Assembly: GCF_018122625.2 (NCBI RefSeq)
Contig: NZ_JAGQFT020000001.1
Span: 310,001 to 374,000 of the forward strand
Origin: Coralloluteibacterium stylophorae
GTDB taxonomy: Bacteria > Pseudomonadota > Gammaproteobacteria > Xanthomonadales > Xanthomonadaceae
Direction of reading: 5' to 3'
DNA: 64,000 nucleotides
The translations under genes were made by a program, and so were the position numbers. Positions 17,789 through 26,231 of the stretch are shown piece by piece (the stretch's first letter is position 1; each line of letters opens with the position of its first letter). A model generated the notes under the pieces. That model did no database searches. It worked only from the letters and a program-made list of their open reading frames with translations, and was not told the origin of the DNA.

Positions 17789-18354
17789 GCCGGCACCGTC
17801 CCGATCACCACATCGCGGTCGTCCTCGTCGCCCTGCCCCGGCAGGCCCATGACCTCGTTGACCGCGTCGACGATCTGCGGATAGGCGCCGCAGCGGCACA
17901 GGTTGCCGCTCATGAGTTCGCGGATGTCGTCGACGTTGCGGGCCTCGCCCTCGTTGATGAGCCCGGCGGCCGAGCAGATCTGTCCGGGGGTGCAGTAGCC
18001 GCACTGGAAGGCGTCGTGGCGGATGAAGGCCTGCTGCAGCGGATGCAGCGCATCGCCTTCGGCGAGGCCCTCGATGGTGGTGATCTCGCGCCCGTCCTGC
18101 ATCACGGCCAGGGTCAGGCAGGCATTGATGCGGCGGCCGTCGACCAGGACCGTGCAGGCACCGCACTGGCCGTGGTCGCAGCCCTTCTTGGTGCCGGTGA
18201 GGTCGAGGCGGTCGCGCAGGAGGTCCAGCAGCGAGACCCAGGCCTCGAGCTCGAGCGCGTGGATCTTCCCGTTGATGCGCAGGGTGACGGGGTAGCGAGG
18301 CGGCGGCGTGGCGTGCGACGAGACGGGCTCGGCGCGCGGTGCGGTGGCGGCCAT
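17785..18354 (-). CDS. Aldehyde oxidoreductase, [2Fe-2S] subunit (copy 2), no Tat signal visible
   Basis: A 189-residue PaoA/YagT-type subunit. The plant-type ferredoxin cluster is shown by KGCDHGQCGACTV, and the second cluster by FQCGYCTPGQ and NLCRCGAY. Unlike its paralogue at 21685, the N-terminus (about 25 residues, Pro/Ala-rich) shows no twin-arginine motif or hydrophobic stretch, so this complex may stay in the cytoplasm. The chosen ATG at 18354 has only a weak ribosome site. The frame is open further upstream to 18441, but that extension also contains no convincing Tat signal. First gene of its operon. Confidence 0.9.
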   Translation of the reverse strand: MAATAPRAEPVSSHATPPPRYPVTLRINGKIHALELEAWVSLLDLLRDRLDLTGTKKGCDHGQCGACTVLVDGRRINACLTLAVMQDGREITTIEGLAEGDALHPLQQAFIRHDAFQCGYCTPGQICSAAGLINEGEARNVDDIRELMSGNLCRCGAYPQIVDAVNEVMGLPGQGDEDDRDVVIGTVPA

Positions 18355-18450
18355 GGCGGGGTCCGGTTGGCGTGACGAACACCGACCTTGGCCGCGCGCG
18401 CGTCGCCTCCACGTCGACGCGGCACCGTGCCCGTGCCGCATCCGACGAGC

Positions 18451-18472
18451 GGGCGGCGCGCCGGCGCCGCCC
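18451..18472 (-). terminator. Strong GC hairpin between the two aldehyde oxidoreductase operons
   Basis: GGGCGGCGC (18451-18459) and GCGCCGCCC (18464-18472) form a perfect 9-base stem with a 4-base loop, 16 bases after the stop of the upstream operon. A second inverted repeat, GCGGCAC/GTGCCGC (18419-18425 and 18433-18439), follows. There is no T-run. Together they probably separate the transcripts of the two operons or stabilise the upstream mRNA end. Confidence 0.45.
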
Positions 18473-18488
18473 GTCGCATCTCCCTGCG

Positions 18489-20681
18489 TCAGCCGATCAG
18501 CTTGTCCGGCGTGATCGGCAGGTCGCGGATGCGCTTGCCGGTGGCATGGAACACCGCGTTGGCGACCGCAGCCGGGATGCCGACCATGCCGAGCTCGCCC
18601 ATGCCCTTGACGCCCAGCTCGTTGACGATGGTGTCGTTCTCCTCGACGAACATCGTCTCGATGTGCTGGATGTCGGCGTTGACCGGCACGTGGTAGTCGG
18701 CCAGCGTCGGGTTGAGCATGCGCCCGAAGCGGTGGTCGACCTCGGTGGCCTCGCTCAGCGCCATGCCGATGCCCATCACCACCGCGCCCATCTCCTGGCT
18801 GTGCGAGGTCAGCGGATTCATGATGCGACCGCAGGCGGTGGCCTCGATCACGCGGGTCACCGCGACCATGCCGCTGTCGGGGTCGACCTTGACCTCGATG
18901 AACTGCGCGCCGTGCGCGGCGGTGGCGTAGTTCTCGCGCTCGGCCGGCGGTGTCGAGGTATGGCGGGTCTCGATCTGCGGCATGCGGTGGCGGCGCAGCA
19001 GCCCGGCGATGTCGACGCCCTCGCCTCCGCCCTTCGGCCGGACGGCGCCCCCCGCGAACTCGACCGCCTCGACATCCAGGCCGCGCAACGGCGAGTCACG
19101 GTCGGTCTGGGCGAGTTCCAGCAGTTGCTTGCGCAGCGCCTTCGCCGCACCGTGCACGGCGCTGCCGACGCTCGCGGTGGTCCACGATCCACCCTGCGAC
19201 GGCGCCCTGGGCAGGCGCGTGTCGCCGAGCTCGAAGCGCACCTTCGATGCGTCCATCCCGAGGCTGTCGGCGGCGATCAGGGTCATCGTGGTGTAGGTGC
19301 CGGGACCGATGTCGGAGGTCGCGCTGCCGACCACCGCGGTGCCGTCGTCCTTGAGCACGATGCTCGCCGTGGCCTCCTGCTGCATCGCGGCCCAGGTGCC
19401 GGTCGCCATGCCCCAGCCGACCAGCAGCCGGCCGTCGCGCATCGAGCGCGGCTCGGGGTTGCGGTCCTTCCAGCCGAACTTCTCCGCCGCCAGCGCGTAG
19501 CACTCGCGCAGCGCCTTGCTCGAGAACGGCTTGCCGGTCTCGGGGTCGGTCTCGGCGTAGTTCACCAGGCGCAGTTCGAGCGGGTCCATCTTCAGCGCGT
19601 AGGCCAGCTCGTCCATCGCCGACTCGATCGCGAACATCTGGCTGACCGTGCCCGGCGCGCGCATGGCCTGCGGCGTCGGCAGGTCGGTCTCGACGACCTG
19701 GAAGCTGTCGTTGACGTTCGGGCAGGCGTACATCGTCCGCGCGTTGCGGAAGAAGGTCTCGTTGTAGGCCTCGGTGGTCGAGGAGTTGATGACGTGGCGG
19801 TAGTCGATCGCCTGCAGGCGGCCGCGCTCGTCGGCGCCCAGCGCGATGTCGAAGCGGTAGAACGGGCGGTGCCCGTGGCCGGTGAACATCTGCCGCCGGG
19901 TGTAGACGATCTTGACCGGCCGCCCCACCGCCTTCGAGGCCATCCCGAGCAGGAAGGTGTAGTAGTTCGGGCGCAGCGACGAACCGAACGCGCCGCCGAC
20001 GAACAGCGAGATGACGTTGACGTTCTCGACCGGGATGCCGAAGTAGGCGGCGAGCAGGCCGCGGTCCTGGTGGACGTTCTGGCTCTTGTTGATGACGGTG
20101 AGCCGGTTGCCCTGCCAGTAGCCGATGCCGCCGTGCGGCTCCATCGGGTTGTGGTGCTCGATCGGGTGCGTGTAGCGCGCCTCGATCCGCACGGGCGCGG
20201 CGGCCAGCGCCTCGGCCGGATTGCCGCGCGGTGGCGGCGACTCCTCCGGGCTCGGGTCGGCGGCCTGGTCGAGCAGCGCGAGTACGTCGGTGTGCGGCGT
20301 CTCCGCCGCGTACTCGACCCGGACCAGGCGCGCGGCATGGCGGGCCTGCTCGAAGGTCTCGGCGACGACCACCGCCACCGGCTGCATGTTGAAGCTGATG
20401 CGGTCGCCGGTGAGCGCGTGGAACGAGAGGTCGGGCTGCGCGTCCTCGCGTTCGGTGGCGGCGGGCTGGACCGCGTTGTGGTGGGTGAGGACCTTGATCA
20501 CGCCGGGGGCGGCCTCGGCCGCGGCGGTGTCCATCGCCGTGATGCGGCCCCTGGCGATGGTGCTGGTGACGATGTAGCCGTAGGCGACGTCGGGCACCTG
20601 GAACTCCGCCGCGTAGCGGGCCCTGCCGGTGACCTTGGCGATGCCGTCGACACGGCGCATTTCCTTGCCGATGTAGTTCAT
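18489..20681 (-). CDS. paoC: Aldehyde oxidoreductase, molybdopterin-binding subunit (copy 1)
   Basis: A 730-residue PaoC-type subunit. It contains RRVDGIAKVTGRARYAAEF, FNMQPVAVVVAETFEQ, GGAFGSSLRPNYYTF, MRAPGTVSQ and the catalytic glutamate region GVKGMGELG. The start at 20681 is preceded by AAGGA. Aldehydes, probably aromatic, are the expected substrates by analogy with PaoABC, which detoxifies aromatic aldehydes in the periplasm. It lies 14 bases after the FAD subunit gene. Because its small-subunit partner carries a Tat signal, the assembled complex should be exported folded with molybdopterin cofactor. Confidence 0.93.
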   Translation of the reverse strand: MNYIGKEMRRVDGIAKVTGRARYAAEFQVPDVAYGYIVTSTIARGRITAMDTAAAEAAPGVIKVLTHHNAVQPAATEREDAQPDLSFHALTGDRISFNMQPVAVVVAETFEQARHAARLVRVEYAAETPHTDVLALLDQAADPSPEESPPPRGNPAEALAAAPVRIEARYTHPIEHHNPMEPHGGIGYWQGNRLTVINKSQNVHQDRGLLAAYFGIPVENVNVISLFVGGAFGSSLRPNYYTFLLGMASKAVGRPVKIVYTRRQMFTGHGHRPFYRFDIALGADERGRLQAIDYRHVINSSTTEAYNETFFRNARTMYACPNVNDSFQVVETDLPTPQAMRAPGTVSQMFAIESAMDELAYALKMDPLELRLVNYAETDPETGKPFSSKALRECYALAAEKFGWKDRNPEPRSMRDGRLLVGWGMATGTWAAMQQEATASIVLKDDGTAVVGSATSDIGPGTYTTMTLIAADSLGMDASKVRFELGDTRLPRAPSQGGSWTTASVGSAVHGAAKALRKQLLELAQTDRDSPLRGLDVEAVEFAGGAVRPKGGGEGVDIAGLLRRHRMPQIETRHTSTPPAERENYATAAHGAQFIEVKVDPDSGMVAVTRVIEATACGRIMNPLTSHSQEMGAVVMGIGMALSEATEVDHRFGRMLNPTLADYHVPVNADIQHIETMFVEENDTIVNELGVKGMGELGMVGIPAAVANAVFHATGKRIRDLPITPDKLIG

Positions 20682-20695
20682 GGCGTGGTCCTTGA

Positions 20696-21688
20696 TCAGG
20701 CGGTGCCGGCCGCGCGGTGCAGCGCGCGGACGATGGCGTGGCGGCCGAGCTCGACCTTGTAGGCGTTGTGTTCCAGCGGGCGCGCGGCGGCCATCTCGGC
20801 CTGCGCCGCGGCGGCGAAGGCGGCCTCGCCCGGCGCCTGCCCGCGCAGCGCGCGCTCGGCGGCGCGTGCGCGCCAGGGCTTGTGCGCCACGCCGCCCATG
20901 GCCAGCCGCGCCTCGCGGATGCGCCCACCCGCGTCGAGGTCGAGCGCCGCAGCCACCGACACCAGGGCGAAGGCGTAGCTCGCGCGGTCGCGCACCTTGA
21001 GGTAGTGGTGGTGCCGGGCAAAGCCGGCCGCCGGCAGCGTGATCGCCTCGATCAGCTCGCCGTGGGCGAGCTGGTTGTCGATGTCGGCGCGCGCGGTCGG
21101 CAGGACGTGGAAGTCCTCGAAGGCGATGCTGCGCATGCCGCCCTGTGGCGTGCGCACGTGCACCGTCGCGTCCAGCGCCGCCAGCGCGATGCACATGTCG
21201 GACGGATGCACCGCGATGCAGTGCTCGCTGTGGCCGAATATCGCATGGGTGCGGTTGAGCCCCTCGAGCGCGCCGCAGCCGCTGCCAGGCTCGCGCTTGT
21301 TGCAGGGAAGCGCGGTGTCGTAGAAGTAGTTGCAGCGGGTGCGCTGCATCAGGTTGCCGCCGTTGGTGGCCATGTTGCGCAGCTGCATGGTGGCGCCGGC
21401 GAGGATGGCCTGGCTCAGCAGCGGGTAGCGGGTGCGCACCAGCTCGTGGTTGGCGGTGGCGGTGTTCTTCGCCAATGCGCCGAGGCGCAGCCCGCCGTCC
21501 TCGGTCTCGGCGATGTCGCGCAGCTCGAGGCGGGTCACGTCGACGATGGCGTCGGCGCTCATCACTCCTTCCTTGAGCAGGTCGATCAGGTTGGTGCCGC
21601 CGCCGAGGAAGCGGGCCCCGGGCTCGGCCGCGACGCGGCGGACCGCATCCTCGGCGCTGCCGGCGCGGGCATAGGTGAAGGGATTCAT
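20696..21688 (-). CDS. paoB: Aldehyde oxidoreductase, FAD-binding subunit (copy 1)
   Basis: A 330-residue PaoB-type flavoprotein subunit with RFLGGGTNLIDLLKEG, NMATNGGNLMQRTRC and the cysteine-rich insertion (CNYFYDTALPCNKR, GSGCGALEG) expected to hold an extra [4Fe-4S] cluster. The C-terminal flavoprotein domain has LKVRDRASYAFALVSVAAA, almost identical to copy 2. The ATG at 21688 overlaps the stop of the [2Fe-2S] gene. It is the electron link of the complex. It is 24 residues shorter than copy 2, mainly at the C-terminus. Confidence 0.93.
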   Translation of the reverse strand: MNPFTYARAGSAEDAVRRVAAEPGARFLGGGTNLIDLLKEGVMSADAIVDVTRLELRDIAETEDGGLRLGALAKNTATANHELVRTRYPLLSQAILAGATMQLRNMATNGGNLMQRTRCNYFYDTALPCNKREPGSGCGALEGLNRTHAIFGHSEHCIAVHPSDMCIALAALDATVHVRTPQGGMRSIAFEDFHVLPTARADIDNQLAHGELIEAITLPAAGFARHHHYLKVRDRASYAFALVSVAAALDLDAGGRIREARLAMGGVAHKPWRARAAERALRGQAPGEAAFAAAAQAEMAAARPLEHNAYKVELGRHAIVRALHRAAGTA

Positions 21689-22506
21689 GCGGCACCTCCG
21701 GTCGCCGGCAGGTTCAGCGCCAGCAGCTCGTCCTGGCCGACGTAGCGCCAGGTCAGCGGACGCGGCGCGCCGCCGCTGTGCACGTCCTGGATCGCGGCGA
21801 CGATCTTCGGATAGGCGCCGCAGCGGCAGATGTTGCCGCTCATGCGCTCGCGCACTTCCGCGTCGGTGAGTTCGGTGACCTTGCGGCTGACGTCGGCGGT
21901 GACGTGGCTGGCGTCGCCGCGCTCGATCTCCGACAGCAGCGCCACCGCCGAGCAGATCTGCCCCGGCGTGCAGTAGCCGCACTGGAAACCGTCGTGCTCG
22001 ACGAAGGCGGCCTGCATCGGATGCAGGCGGTCGCCGTCGGCGAGACCTTCGATGGTGGTGACCGCCTCGCCGTCGACCTGCGCGGCGAGGGTCAGGCACG
22101 ACAGCCTGCGCTCGCCGTCGACGATGACCGTGCACGCGCCGCACTGGCCGTGGTCGCAGCCCTTCTTGGTGCCGGTGAGCGCGAGGTGCTCGCGCAGGGC
22201 ATCGAGGAGCGTCGTGCGCGGGTCGAGCTGGAGCGCATGGCTGGCGCCGTTGACGCGCAGCGTGACCGGCACCGCGTTGGCCGGCGCGGCGCCGGTGGGC
22301 GCGGCCGCCGCGGCGTCGCCCGCGAGCAGGGCGCCGGCGCCGGTGGCGCCGAGGCCGGCGGCCGACATCAGCGCGAGGAATTCACGGCGGCTGAGGCCGG
22401 TGACGCCGAGGCGGCGCGCGATGGCGGCCTCGTCGTCGGTCAGGGCGTCGTCGGCCCGGCCTGCGGCCACGGCTCCGGGCGCCCCGGAATCGAGGGCATC
22501 ACGCAT
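21685..22506 (-). CDS. paoA: Aldehyde oxidoreductase, [2Fe-2S] subunit with Tat signal (copy 1)
   Basis: A 273-residue PaoA-type subunit. After a 38-residue leader it has a twin-arginine motif SRREFLA (39-45) and a hydrophobic stretch to about residue 65, so the complex should be sent to the periplasm by the Tat system. The [2Fe-2S] domains are visible as KGCDHGQCGACTV, FQCGYCTPGQ and NICRCGAY. A clear AGGAG lies upstream of the ATG at 22506. The leader before the twin arginines is long for a Tat signal; a shorter start is not supported by a ribosome site. First gene of the operon, about 160 bases after the end of the GH92 gene that reads in the same direction. Confidence 0.93.
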   Translation of the reverse strand: MRDALDSGAPGAVAAGRADDALTDDEAAIARRLGVTGLSRREFLALMSAAGLGATGAGALLAGDAAAAAPTGAAPANAVPVTLRVNGASHALQLDPRTTLLDALREHLALTGTKKGCDHGQCGACTVIVDGERRLSCLTLAAQVDGEAVTTIEGLADGDRLHPMQAAFVEHDGFQCGYCTPGQICSAVALLSEIERGDASHVTADVSRKVTELTDAEVRERMSGNICRCGAYPKIVAAIQDVHSGGAPRPLTWRYVGQDELLALNLPATGGAA

Positions 22507-22572
22507 GGTGTCACTCCTTGCCTGGGTGACGATCCGACGCGATGGCCGGCGCCGGATCGACCTGGGTGGGAC

Positions 22573-22614
22573 GCGGCGCCCCTGCGCCGCGGTCGGTCGC
22601 GACGATCGCGACCG
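22573..22614. terminator. Pair of hairpins between GH92 and the aldehyde oxidoreductase operon
   Basis: Two adjacent perfect inverted repeats: GCGGCGC/GCGCCGC (22573-22579 and 22584-22590) and CGGTCGCGA/TCGCGACCG (22594-22602 and 22606-22614, 3-base loop). They lie 53-94 bases after the GH92 stop and 67-108 bases before the paoA start. No T-run is present. They may end the GH92 transcript; the second could instead be an operator for the pao operon. Confidence 0.4.
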
Positions 22615-22666
22615 GCGCCCGATGATGCGGCGCGTCAGGAGCGAAAGTGCGAACGCCGCGTGAAAA

Positions 22667-25030
22667 TCAGCGTGCCGGATAGGTCGACATCGAGAACGGA
22701 CGCGCCTCCGGCGCCCGGCCCCACTCCGTATTCGGCTCCGCCTGCATGCGGAAGCGGAGCGTGCCGCCGGCCATGATCTGCGCGTGGGTCAGCACGCTGC
22801 GCGCCAGCGGCTCGCCGTCGAGGGTGACCGCGCCGACGTAGGTATTGGCCTCGTCGAGGTTCTCGGTCTCGATGGCGAAGCGCCGCCCGTTGGGCAGGTT
22901 CAGCACCGCACGCTCCACGAACGGCCGCCCGATCACGTACTCGTTGCTGCCCGGCGCGACCGGGTAGAAGCCCAGGGCGGTGAACACAAGCCACGCCGAC
23001 ATCTGGCCGAGGTCGTCGTTGCCGACCAGGCCCTCGGGCCCCGGGTGGTACTGGCTCTGGACGATCTGCTTCAGCCGCTCCTGCGTGCGCCACGGCTGGC
23101 CGGCGTACACGTACAGATAAGCCATGTGGTGGCTCGGCTCGTTGCCGTGCGCGTAGTTGCCGATCAGGCCGGAGATGTCCTCGACGTGGGCGAAGCTCTC
23201 CGGATCGACCTCGGCGTCGAAGATCGCATCGAGCCGGTCGACGAGCTTCCGGTCGCCGCCCATGAGCCCGATCAGGCCGGCGACGTCCTGCGGCATGTAG
23301 TAGGAGTACTGCCAGGCGTTGCCCTCGGTGTAGTCGGAGCCGTAGCCCGCCTTGTCCGGGTCGAAGGGCTCGCGGAAGCTGCCGTCGCTGTTCTTCGCCC
23401 GGGCGAAGCCGGTGGCGGTGTCGAAGACGTTGCGGTAGTTCTGCGCGCGCTGCTCGTAGCGCGCGGCGATCGCGTCCTCGCCCAGCCTGCGGGCGACGCG
23501 GCTGATGGTCCAGTCGTCGAAGGCGTATTCCAGCGTCTTGGACGCGGCCTCGGGTTCGCGGTCGATCGCGACCCAGCCGAGCTTCATGTAGTCGCCCAGC
23601 CCACCGTAGGGGGCGTATTCGGCGCTGGCGGTCATCGCCTCGAGCGCGCGCCCGGCGTCGATGCCGTCGATGCCCTTCATGATCGCGTCGGCGACCACCG
23701 GCACCGCGTGATAGCCGATCATGCACCAGGTCTCCAGACCGTGGAACGACCACACCGGCAGGATTCCGTAGGGGCTGTGCTCGCGCGCGGCGATCAGCGA
23801 GTTGACGAAGTCGGCGTTCTGCTCCTCGGGCTGGACCAGGGTCAGCAGCGGATGCAGGGCGCGATACGTGTCCCACAGCGAGAAGGTGGAATGGAATTCG
23901 AAGCCGTCGGCGCGATGCACCGCGTTGTCGGGCCCGCGGTAGCGGCCGTCGGCGTCCATCGCCAGGCTCGGCGCCTGCATCGTGTGGTAGAGCGCGGTGT
24001 AGAGGTTGGTCTTCATCGCCTCCGAAGCGTCGATCTCCACCGCGCCGAGCGCCTCGCTCCAGGCCGTGCGGGCGGCGGCACGGGTGGCGTCGAAGTCCCA
24101 GCCGGGCATGTCCGCGTCGAGGTTGCCGACGGCGCCGTCCTCGCTGACGGTCGAGATCGCGACCTTGACCAGCAGCGGCTCGTCGCCGCGGTCGGCGAAG
24201 TCGAACACCGCAGCCAGGTCGCGCCCCTCGATCTGCGCGCGCGCCGCCGGATCGCGCGCGGCCGGCGTGGCGAAGCCCTTGTACTCGGGCGTCTCGCGGT
24301 TCTCGAGCCGGTGCGCGGACGGCGGCGCCGAGAAGCGCATCGCGAAGTACAGCTGCCGGCCCGGCGCCCAGCCGCGCGTCTCGCGCATGCCGGTGACGGT
24401 GCCGTCCGGACGGATGCGCACCCGCGACCACAGCACCTTGCCCTCGTAGTCGTAGATGCTGTGACGGAGGTCGAGCAGCACGTGCGCGGGGCGTCCTGCG
24501 GGGAAGGTGTAGCGGTGCAGGCCGACGCGGCGGTTGGCGGTGAGTTCGGCGCGCACGCCGTAGTCGTCCAGGGTGACCGCGTAGTAGCCGGGCTCGGCGG
24601 TCTCGGTGTCGTGGCGGAAGCCGCTGCGATAGCCTTCGCCGACCTTGCGGCCCTCGTCGTCGACCTCGCCGGGGCGCAGGTGCACGTCGCCGGCGATCGG
24701 CATCAGCATCACGTCGCCGAGGTCGGAATGTCCGCTGCCGGAGAAGTGGGTGTGGGAGAAGCCTGCGATGCTGCGGTCGTCATGGCGGTAGCCCGCGGCC
24801 CAGTCGTAGCTTTCCTTGAAGTGCCGCGTGCGCGTGTCCGGGCTGAGCTGGATCATGCCGAACGGCACGGTCGCCCCGGGAAAGGTGTGGCCGTCGCCGC
24901 TGGTGCCTATCATCGGGTCGGCGTGACCGTAGGCGTCGCTCGACGACGCCGCGGGCGCGGCCTGGCCGACGCCCATGACCAGCGCGGCGGCGAGCGGGAT
25001 GGCGGACAGGCACTGCGACGGCTTGGGCAC
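22667..25030 (-). CDS. GH92 alpha-mannosidase, secreted
   Basis: A 787-residue glycoside hydrolase family 92 enzyme (calcium-dependent exo-alpha-mannosidase) with a signal peptide to about residue 28. Family signs are DPMIGTSGDGHTFPGATVPFG at the mature N-terminus, SHTHFSGSGHSDLGD, LWDTYRALHPLLTL, GNEPSHHMAYLYVYAG and the glutamate/aspartate-bearing GNDDLGQMSAWLVF. The start is a GTG at 25030 with GGGAG upstream. It is transcribed away from the LacI operon through a shared operator region, so it is probably induced together with it. It releases mannose from alpha-mannosides or high-mannose N-glycans in the periplasm or outside the cell. Confidence 0.95.
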   Translation of the reverse strand: MPKPSQCLSAIPLAAALVMGVGQAAPAASSSDAYGHADPMIGTSGDGHTFPGATVPFGMIQLSPDTRTRHFKESYDWAAGYRHDDRSIAGFSHTHFSGSGHSDLGDVMLMPIAGDVHLRPGEVDDEGRKVGEGYRSGFRHDTETAEPGYYAVTLDDYGVRAELTANRRVGLHRYTFPAGRPAHVLLDLRHSIYDYEGKVLWSRVRIRPDGTVTGMRETRGWAPGRQLYFAMRFSAPPSAHRLENRETPEYKGFATPAARDPAARAQIEGRDLAAVFDFADRGDEPLLVKVAISTVSEDGAVGNLDADMPGWDFDATRAAARTAWSEALGAVEIDASEAMKTNLYTALYHTMQAPSLAMDADGRYRGPDNAVHRADGFEFHSTFSLWDTYRALHPLLTLVQPEEQNADFVNSLIAAREHSPYGILPVWSFHGLETWCMIGYHAVPVVADAIMKGIDGIDAGRALEAMTASAEYAPYGGLGDYMKLGWVAIDREPEAASKTLEYAFDDWTISRVARRLGEDAIAARYEQRAQNYRNVFDTATGFARAKNSDGSFREPFDPDKAGYGSDYTEGNAWQYSYYMPQDVAGLIGLMGGDRKLVDRLDAIFDAEVDPESFAHVEDISGLIGNYAHGNEPSHHMAYLYVYAGQPWRTQERLKQIVQSQYHPGPEGLVGNDDLGQMSAWLVFTALGFYPVAPGSNEYVIGRPFVERAVLNLPNGRRFAIETENLDEANTYVGAVTLDGEPLARSVLTHAQIMAGGTLRFRMQAEPNTEWGRAPEARPFSMSTYPAR

Positions 25031-25046
25031 GATCGGCTCCCTCGAT

Positions 25047-25060
25047 TTGGCTCGATTCAG
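25047..25060. promoter_or_regulatory. Second, degenerate LacI-type operator
   Basis: TTGGCTCGATTCAG matches the perfect palindrome at 25146 in 11 of 14 positions, including the central TCGA. It lies 17 bases upstream of the GH92 start codon, where repressor binding would block the leftward promoter. With the perfect copy about 100 bases away, the pair could allow looping by a tetrameric or paired repressor. Confidence 0.55.
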
Positions 25061-25145
25061 ATGACGCTAGCACACAGGCCTTGCCTGTCGCTGCTGCGTT
25101 GCAGGATTGCCGGATGCTGAAGTTCCGTTCAGGATGCGGCCCAAT

Positions 25146-25159
25146 TTGGATCGATCCAA
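25146..25159. promoter_or_regulatory. Perfect LacI-family operator palindrome
   Basis: TTGGATCGATCCAA is a perfect 14-base palindrome with a central CG step, the form typical of LacI/GalR-family operators. It lies 4 bases before the probable GTG start of the repressor gene, which fits autoregulation of the rightward operon. Confidence 0.75.
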
Positions 25160-25163
25160 CGCC

Positions 25164-26231
25164 GTGACTCCTCCCTCTCCGCCGCAGCGCCGCCGCGTCA
25201 CCGTCGCCGACATCGCCTCCGCGGCGGGCGTGTCCCGGGCCACGGTTTCGCTGGTCCTCGGCGGCAGCCCCCTGGTCGGTGCGGCGACGCGCGCGCGCGT
25301 CGAGGCGGAGATCCGGCGCCAGGGCTATGTCTACAACCGCGGCGCGGCCAACCTGCGCCGCAAGGCGTCGACCAGCGTCGCGCTGGTCATCAACGATCTC
25401 TCCAATCCCTTCTTCGCCGAGTTCGCCGCGGGCGTGGACGAGGCGCTGGCCGACGTCGGCCACGTCATGCTGCTGGCCAGCACCGGCGAATCGGTGGAGC
25501 GCCAGCGGGCGGTGCTCGCCTCGCTGGTCGAGCACGGCCCCGCCGGGGTCATCCTCTCCCCCGCCGAGGGCAGCCGCGCGCAGGACGTGCGCGCGGTGGT
25601 CGGGCTGCACACGCCGGTGCTGGTGTTCAACCGCGAGGTCGAGGGCGGCGACTGGGACTTCCTCGGCACCGACAACGCCGAGGGCGCGCGCCAGGCGACC
25701 GCGCACCTGCTCGCGCAGGGCCATCGCCGGATCGCGTTCTTCGGCGGGCATGCCGGATCGAGTTCCTGCCGGCAGCGCCGCAGCGGCTACCTGCAGGCGC
25801 TGCGCGAGGCCGGAATCGAGCCCGAGCCGCGCTGGCTGGTCGAATGCACGGCCACCCGACTGCAGGCGGCGGCGAGCACCGGCGCGCTGTTCGTGCGCGA
25901 TCCCGCGCCGACCGCGGCGGTGGCCTACAACGACGCGGTCGCGCTCGGCCTGATGCTGGGACTGGCCGCGCGCGGGATCCTGCCCGGCCACGATTTCGCG
26001 GTGACCGGCTTCGACGACATCCCCGAGGCCGCTGCCAGCGTGCCCACCCTGAGTACGGTCGCAACCGAACCGCGGGCGCGCGGGCGCCAGGCCGCGACGC
26101 TGCTGCTCGAGCGGGTACGCGCGCCGGAGACTCCGCCCCGGACGCTCATCGCGCCCGTGCAGCTCGTCGCACGCGCGAGTTCCGCCTTCACGGCGCCCGA
26201 CGCCACCACCAACCGGACCACCCTCCGATGA
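25164..26231 (+). CDS. LacI-family transcriptional repressor of the mannoside locus
   Basis: The protein has about 355 residues from the GTG at 25164. The N-terminal LacI helix-turn-helix (VTVADIASAAGVSRATVSLVL) follows directly, then the hinge and a periplasmic-binding-like sugar domain (SVALVINDLSNPFFAEF, GTDNAEGARQATAHLL, AVTGFDDIPEAA). Upstream in-frame starts at 25107 (TTG) and 25134 (ATG) exist, but they would place the operator palindrome inside the gene. I prefer the GTG even though no ribosome site is clear. It probably senses mannose, fructose or a phosphorylated derivative. Its stop overlaps the transporter ATG (ATGA). Confidence 0.9.
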   Translation: MTPPSPPQRRRVTVADIASAAGVSRATVSLVLGGSPLVGAATRARVEAEIRRQGYVYNRGAANLRRKASTSVALVINDLSNPFFAEFAAGVDEALADVGHVMLLASTGESVERQRAVLASLVEHGPAGVILSPAEGSRAQDVRAVVGLHTPVLVFNREVEGGDWDFLGTDNAEGARQATAHLLAQGHRRIAFFGGHAGSSSCRQRRSGYLQALREAGIEPEPRWLVECTATRLQAAASTGALFVRDPAPTAAVAYNDAVALGLMLGLAARGILPGHDFAVTGFDDIPEAAASVPTLSTVATEPRARGRQAATLLLERVRAPETPPRTLIAPVQLVARASSAFTAPDATTNRTTLR

